Part shown: positions 59,543-64,000 of the stretch, piece after piece
How positions within the stretch are numbered: position 1 is the stretch's first letter
Layout of the letters: every line of letters begins with the position of its first letter
DNA from: an uncultured Clostridium sp.
GTDB taxonomy: Bacteria; Bacillota; Clostridia; Lachnospirales; Lachnospiraceae
Direction: 5' to 3'
DNA length: 64,000 bases
Assembly (NCBI GenBank): GCA_900539185.1
Contig: UQBG01000001.1
Coordinates: 186,001-250,000, forward strand
Notes under the pieces: generated by a model
Told to the model about the DNA's origin: nothing
What the model saw: only the letters and a program-made list of their open reading frames with translations
Database searches by the model: none
Program-made: the position numbers and the translations under genes

Positions 59543-60617
59543 TCTTTTCTCCTCGTAAGAACTCCTTCAATAATTCCTCAAATCTATCCTTTATCTGCTC
59601 ATAAGCAAAATCCCCTAAACGAATAGACTGACCTTCAATCAACTGTTGTTGTACCTCATTATTTTTCACAATATAGTTCATAATTCCGGCCACCTCCAGT
59701 GGATTTTGTGTATCAATCAAAAAACCGCTATGACCTAAGGTATATGGTATAGCCGAACTGTTATAAGCCACTATCGGCACTTGGAAAAACATAGCTTCCA
59801 CTAACGGCACACAAAAACCCTCATGTTCGCTCATACATAAGAAAACAGACGCGATCTTATAATATGCTAAGATCTCATCAAACCCAATATGTCCGGTAAA
59901 CACTACATCCTGTAATTCTAACTGTTCAACATACTTTTTCAATCTCCGGTAATATCTATTTTCCTCTTTATAAGCCCCTACTATAAACAATCTAGCTGTT
60001 GGATCATAATATTTTTTATAGTAATAAAAAGCAGCAATAATATCTTCCTGTTTCTTATTCGGAACAATCCTCCCGGTGAATACAATGTTTGTATTCCCAT
60101 CACTGTAACGTTTCAACACCGATGCATTTGGCTTTTTCCTATAATCATCAAATGGAATCAATACCGGAAGCACATCAATCGGGCATTGATATCCCATTTT
60201 AACTAATTCCTCTTTATTGTATTCAGAATCTGCGATACAGTAATCTACTTTATCTGCCAAGTATTTCACTGCCTCTAATGCCCACTGATTAATCCCTTCA
60301 ATATAACTATCGCTATCCGAAAAGTAGCATGGTGGCGTAACATTATGATAAATCACAACCTTTTTACACGGAAACTTTGCAAAATCATAATTCAACTGGG
60401 CCCCGGTTGATAAATGCAAAATACCGACATCCTTTTCATTTAGTTCCGGCAGTTCGTTTATCAGCAAAGCTGTTTTCCTTCCAAGCGGAGGCACAACGCT
60501 TTCCGCATAGATTCCAGTTTCATATCCCATCTCCTCAATCACCTTACGCAGTGCAACTGCATCATTTCCAACTGCATCTCCATATGCTATTGTAGGAATA
60601 AACTGTATTATCCTCAT
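59520..60617 (-). CDS. Family 4 glycosyltransferase
   Basis: 365 aa. RIIQFIPTIAYGDAVGNDAVALRKVI at the N-terminus, DVGILHLSTGAQLNYDFAKFP, the hinge-region VIYHNVTPPCYF and C-domain NIVFTGRIVPNKKQEDIIAAFYYYKK. The donor site is EHEGFCVPLVEAMFFQVPIVAYNSSAIPYTLG (E-x7-E, here shown by HEGFCVPLVEAM). Good ribosome site TAGGAG. It follows the 146-aa coiled-coil gene by 14 bases. Sugar specificity cannot be read. Confidence 0.9.
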   Translation of the reverse strand: MRIIQFIPTIAYGDAVGNDAVALRKVIEEMGYETGIYAESVVPPLGRKTALLINELPELNEKDVGILHLSTGAQLNYDFAKFPCKKVVIYHNVTPPCYFSDSDSYIEGINQWALEAVKYLADKVDYCIADSEYNKEELVKMGYQCPIDVLPVLIPFDDYRKKPNASVLKRYSDGNTNIVFTGRIVPNKKQEDIIAAFYYYKKYYDPTARLFIVGAYKEENRYYRRLKKYVEQLELQDVVFTGHIGFDEILAYYKIASVFLCMSEHEGFCVPLVEAMFFQVPIVAYNSSAIPYTLGHSGFLIDTQNPLEVAGIMNYIVKNNEVQQQLIEGQSIRLGDFAYEQIKDRFEELLKEFLRGEKNEKDSIN

Positions 60618-60631
60618 TATTTCCTTTTCTC

Positions 60632-61072
60632 CTAATTATCATTTAATTCTTCATTCTTCTTTTTCAGTTCAATAATTTCTTTTTTTAAAACATTAATTGT
60701 CTCATTTTGTTCCCTAACATAACAATTTAATAAATTTACGGTTCTTACCAGATTCGCATTAAATTGATTTTGGTCCTCCACAACCGGATCCACATAAAAT
60801 CGAATACACTTCCGTATAACTTTTTTCACAAAACCTACAGGACCTCTCGACCCTAAATCTCGATATGTCTGAACACTCCAGCTATGGTTTAATCCCATAA
60901 CCTCTTTGGTAAAAGCATCCTCATCAAAACTATCATGCAATACTACATTTCCCTCATCCGCTTCAACGTCATCAAAGCTTAAGATATCATTTTCATATCC
61001 CTTTTCTTTTATTTCTCTTCTGATTTGCTCCATGATTTCCTCAACATTAATTTCATTTGTTACATCGCTCAT
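60632..61072 (-). CDS. Small protein with amphipathic N-terminus and coiled-coil tail, 146 aa
   Basis: I do not recognise a function. Order: an N-terminal charged helix (VEEIMEQIRREIKEKGYEND), an acidic stretch (FDDVEADEGNVVLHDSFDEDA), a basic amphipathic segment (GPVGFVKKVIRKCIRFYVDPVV) that could sit on the membrane surface, a conserved-looking QNQFNANLVRTVNLLNCYV, and a C-terminal coiled coil rich in E, K, N and I (INVLKKEIIELKKKNEEL). No signal peptide or true membrane span. In other genomes similar segments occur as N-terminal modules of polysaccharide-cluster glycosyl- or methyltransferases (recollection). Here it stands alone directly upstream of two GT4 genes, possibly as their scaffold. 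Confidence 0.72.
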   Translation of the reverse strand: MSDVTNEINVEEIMEQIRREIKEKGYENDILSFDDVEADEGNVVLHDSFDEDAFTKEVMGLNHSWSVQTYRDLGSRGPVGFVKKVIRKCIRFYVDPVVEDQNQFNANLVRTVNLLNCYVREQNETINVLKKEIIELKKKNEELNDN

Positions 61073-61091
61073 ATCTCTTTTTCTCCTTCTA

Positions 61092-63113
61092 TTACAAATT
61101 TCCTATATCTATACCATATTTTTCACAAAGCTCTCGATACTCTTGAGAATATAAAAATCCTTTTATAACATTCTCTTTTTCACTCCAGCTCATTGTCGGA
61201 AGCTGCTGTACCCATGATTGTTTTCCCGCAGCATCCGAATTTCTTTGTAAATATGTATTATATAAACACTCCACAAAGTCTTCTTTGTTTACATTCTGAT
61301 TTTGAAATTCGGGACTAAATACAAATCCCTTTGTTAAATCCGCTGCCGTTCCACCATTTACCAGTAATGTTGTCCAATTCTCCAGTCCATCCTCATCCGG
61401 TTCACGTTTTAAAAATCCCTGATAATAATTTGCCACAAAATCAGCCACTTTAGTATATAATTTTGCATTCTTTGTGACTGCACTGCCTTGTCTTATACCA
61501 TATCTTTCACATGTTTGTTCAAATTCCCTTGAATTCTCGAATCCCCAAACGATACTATTTCTAGATATTCCCCGATCCAGTTGTCCTACCCAATCACTTT
61601 TACCGGCCGGATCGGAGGCTCTTCCGAGATAAATATGATACAATTGCTCTACAAACTCATCATTACTTAAATTCTTCTGTGTAAATTCCGGACTCCACAC
61701 AAAGTTCTGGGCCAATTGGCTTCCCGACATGTCATGAGCAGCCACCTGTTGCAACCAATACGACACCTCTACCCTAGACGGTTCCCGATTCAAACTATTT
61801 ATATACAGCCCCCGTATAAATCCTGCTATGTCTATTGTATCCTCTGTATATAATTCACTTGAATCATCTACCAATGTTCCTGCTACATCTGTTCCCTTCG
61901 TTAAGCCAAAATACTTTGCTATGCCTTCTGCATCCGCTATACCTAAGTTTCTTAATTTAGTATCATCATTTAAAAAACGACTTGCATCCCCCGCACTAGA
62001 TATAAATCCATGTTCTATTATAATTCCCGGAAGACCGGCTCTCATGCTCTTTCTGGTAATTGCATACCAGTCCGCTGTTGCTCCATTCGGATACACATAC
62101 TCGGCACCTGTACTGTCTGACCAACGTATATATAAACCTCTGCTGGTTAACCCCAGTTTTTCAAGTTCACTCTGTATGGTTCTGCCTGCCTGTTGCGTAA
62201 TCGTTGTTAAATCATCTCGATATCCGGAATATCCTGCAACTATCGCCAACGAACCTGTTGCATTCGGATTAGATGATGCATCCGCATGAATACTTACCAA
62301 TAAATCTGCACCCACGGACTGTGCCTTATTTACTCTGGCCTGCATACATTCTCCATTGTTAGTAGCATTTAAGCAGGTACCGTCTTCTCTTGTCATATAA
62401 ACTACAACATTGTTGTATTTTTCCAGCTCCATCCTACAGTACTGGGCAATTTTCAGATTTACCTCCTCTTCTCTTAATCCATTTCCTTGAGCTCCATGGT
62501 GGACATTATCATGTCCCGGATCTAAAACCACGACCACTTTTCCACCGGATGCCACCAGATTGACATTCGCGTTTCCCAGCACAACTTCGCCTACTGTTTC
62601 CATTTCATCCGACTGCTGAGTAAGTATAATATCCTCTTCCCCATTTACCGCCTTGGGTTCCAGCACTTCAAACTGTGGTTGTCCCAGACCTGATTCTTCC
62701 CTGAAGTCAACCGTTCGCTCTTCCGCTTCCACCCTATATACCAGCTTTTGCAAAACATAACTACCAATCTGATCAGGCTGAATTTGAAACAGTAACAGTT
62801 GATCCATATTCTGTTTCAGGGCAATCTCTTGTTCTCCGTCCGGTCCCATAAAATAAAGCGTTGCATCTTCTACATTCCCATCCACATCGCGAACATGAAA
62901 CACAATACTCTCCTGCTCTCCAAGTGTCAGGCTTCGTTGATCTATATATATATACTCTATACATTCTGCACTTTGGGATTCAGAAATGGAATTCTGATTT
63001 TCCACACTGGTATCCATGTTTTCCGATTCTTCTGCATATATAGTCGGTGCTACCACTGAAGTTCCCAATACCAACACCATTCCTATGGTTAATGCTCTCT
63101 TAAATATTTTCAT
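61092..63113 (-). CDS. Secreted N-acetylmuramoyl-L-alanine amidase with DUF4214 repeats
   Basis: The ATG at 63113 (MKIFKRALTIG) has AAGGA eight bases upstream. A signal peptide (ALTIGMVLVLGTSVVAPTIYAEE) precedes a linker and an Ig-like region. The Amidase_3 domain spans about residues 195-400, with LDPGHDNVHHGA (zinc His), REEEVNLKIA (zinc Glu), SIHADAS (zinc His) and IIEHGFISS (catalytic Glu). The C-terminus holds two DUF4214 double units (YINSLNREPSRVEVSYWLQQ...; YQGFLKREPDEDGLENWTTL...). It cuts the stem peptide from MurNAc. DUF4214 is thought to be a binding or linker module in glycan-associated proteins. Confidence 0.92.
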   Translation of the reverse strand: MKIFKRALTIGMVLVLGTSVVAPTIYAEESENMDTSVENQNSISESQSAECIEYIYIDQRSLTLGEQESIVFHVRDVDGNVEDATLYFMGPDGEQEIALKQNMDQLLLFQIQPDQIGSYVLQKLVYRVEAEERTVDFREESGLGQPQFEVLEPKAVNGEEDIILTQQSDEMETVGEVVLGNANVNLVASGGKVVVVLDPGHDNVHHGAQGNGLREEEVNLKIAQYCRMELEKYNNVVVYMTREDGTCLNATNNGECMQARVNKAQSVGADLLVSIHADASSNPNATGSLAIVAGYSGYRDDLTTITQQAGRTIQSELEKLGLTSRGLYIRWSDSTGAEYVYPNGATADWYAITRKSMRAGLPGIIIEHGFISSAGDASRFLNDDTKLRNLGIADAEGIAKYFGLTKGTDVAGTLVDDSSELYTEDTIDIAGFIRGLYINSLNREPSRVEVSYWLQQVAAHDMSGSQLAQNFVWSPEFTQKNLSNDEFVEQLYHIYLGRASDPAGKSDWVGQLDRGISRNSIVWGFENSREFEQTCERYGIRQGSAVTKNAKLYTKVADFVANYYQGFLKREPDEDGLENWTTLLVNGGTAADLTKGFVFSPEFQNQNVNKEDFVECLYNTYLQRNSDAAGKQSWVQQLPTMSWSEKENVIKGFLYSQEYRELCEKYGIDIGNL

Positions 63114-63127
63114 TTTCTTCATCCTTC

Positions 63128-64000
63128 TTATAGACCATACGCTGCTGATAGTTCCTGAAACTCTCTTGAATTAACAAAGTCTCTCATTACACTTTCTCTG
63201 GAACCGCCCTGATTTAATATATTCACCCAATTATTACAACCTTGAATATCCGGTTCCCGATCTAAAAATGTATGATACAGTATTGTTACATATTCTTCAT
63301 TTGAATAGTTATGGCTTTTAAATTCCGGAGAGAATACAAACCCATATGACACGCCATATAAATCCGTTTCGTGACAATATAATCTTCCTGTCCATTCATT
63401 TAATCCTTGCACTTCCGGTTCTCTTTGTAGTGCCTTCACATATAATCTACGTACAAATGCTGTAGTATTTAGATTTCGGTCTCTGTTTTCCTGTGTTGTT
63501 AGAGTTCCCCGTACTACATTATAGCTATTACACAAATTCGTAAATTCCTGAGAATTTGTAAATCCTACCAATACATATCTTCTTGATGCACCCTGATTCA
63601 ATGCATCTATCCAATTTGCTTTTCCCTGTGGATCCGATGCTCTATTCAGCATACATTCATACATAATCTCTACATATTCATCATCTGCCATAACACGGTT
63701 CTGAAATTCTGCACTATATACAAATCCCTCTATTACCTGTGAAGCTGTCATGCCATTTTCCTGCATCTGATAGGTCCAGTTTGCCAACCCCTGTTCATCT
63801 GCCTCACGTCCCAGGATCAAACTATACAGTCGCTTCACAAAAGCTTCCAGCTCCTGATTTGTGTTCTCATCCGGTTTTAGGCACCGCACTGCCGGCATAT
63901 TATCATAAATCGGAATTTTAAAAATCAGTGCATTATCAAGAATTCCGATAGAGCTGTATGTATTATACGTTGTTTTTGCTTCATTAGCTGCACCTCGAAT
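63128..64000 (-). CDS. C-terminal part of a DUF4214 protein, probably a wall glucosaminidase (runs off the right edge)
   Basis: The reading frame is open from the stop at 63128 to base 64000, so this is the last 290 codons of a longer gene. The first internal ATG at 63898 is not a real start: upstream codons read IRGAANEAKTTYNTYSSIGIL and LIFKIPIYDNMPAV, which looks like the end of a GH73-type endo-beta-N-acetylglucosaminidase domain (ALxFxIPVYxNMP pattern). After it come two DUF4214 double units (LYSLILGREADEQGLANWTY; LYVKALQREPEVQGLNEWTG; each followed by a LNRAS/LDREP half-unit). It precedes the amidase gene by 14 bases, and they share the DUF4214 architecture. Confidence 0.8.
   Translation of the reverse strand: MRGAANEAKTTYNTYSSIGILDNALIFKIPIYDNMPAVRCLKPDENTNQELEAFVKRLYSLILGREADEQGLANWTYQMQENGMTASQVIEGFVYSAEFQNRVMADDEYVEIMYECMLNRASDPQGKANWIDALNQGASRRYVLVGFTNSQEFTNLCNSYNVVRGTLTTQENRDRNLNTTAFVRRLYVKALQREPEVQGLNEWTGRLYCHETDLYGVSYGFVFSPEFKSHNYSNEEYVTILYHTFLDREPDIQGCNNWVNILNQGGSRESVMRDFVNSREFQELSAAYGL

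Noticed and set aside
1..64000. CRISPR array, prophage, insertion sequence or toxin-antitoxin pair
   Set aside because: I found no spaced repeat array, transposase, integrase, phage structural gene or recognisable toxin-antitoxin pair.

Overview
The window reads as the chromosome of an anaerobic, spore-lineage Firmicute, most like a gut Lachnospiraceae/Clostridia member; I cannot name the genus. Evidence: groES-groEL under a CIRCE operator, the sporulation sigma factor SigH, Mini-RNase III, the three [FeFe]-hydrogenase maturases (HydE, HydF, HydG), an NfnAB-type bifurcating transhydrogenase, LCP and GH25 cell-wall proteins, a moderate-to-low GC content, strong AGGAGG ribosome binding sites and TTGACA-N17-TATAAT promoters. 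Nearly all genes are on the minus strand; only two protein genes (3894 and 13878) and the tRNA-Val/tRNA-Met pair are on the plus strand.

Region 1 (1-11.5 kb) is core metabolism: carB (cut by the window edge) and carA behind a promoter and a possible attenuator, queH, a small conserved-looking protein, guaB, a two-helix membrane protein, nfnBA, folA and thyA, an unusual HTH protein fused to a catalytically dead-looking KDPG-aldolase barrel, and a small HExxH protein with two zinc-knuckle pairs. Region 2 (11.5-26 kb) holds groESL, a DUF6062-like and a DUF2225 protein, glnS, tRNA-Thr, sigH, mrnC, cysS, an Eis-like acetyltransferase, then ispF-hydE-hydG-hydF transcribed as one run, and a tRNA-Val/tRNA-Met pair with a near-consensus promoter.

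Region 3 (26-35 kb) is the cell envelope: two GH25 muramidases (one with a wall-binding repeat and two PASTA domains), an alpha/beta hydrolase, an LCP ligase, glmS and a phosphohexomutase. It leads into Region 4 (35.3-64 kb), about 29 kb of co-directional genes for a surface polysaccharide. The locus contains a GDP-D-rhamnose branch (manC, gmd, rmd) and a CDP-3,6-dideoxyhexose branch (rfbF, rfbG, rfbH). It also has a compact four-gene block of ThDP enzyme, DRE-TIM aldolase fusion, PfkB kinase and SDR, GtrA/GtrB-type lipid-linked sugar transfer proteins, five polytopic GT-C-like membrane proteins, three further cytoplasmic glycosyltransferases, and at its upstream end a DUF4214-bearing amidase and a DUF4214-bearing glucosaminidase-like protein (cut by the window edge).

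The most interesting hypothesis is that the CDP-sugar branch, the ThDP enzyme and the SDR make a branched-chain 3,6-dideoxyhexose in the manner of yersiniose A (RfbFGH plus YerE/YerF logic), extended by an aldolase and a sugar kinase that the yersiniose pathway lacks. That is inference from gene content. The polymer would be finished outside the membrane by GT-C enzymes, joined to peptidoglycan by the LCP protein, and the wall remodelled by the flanking hydrolases.
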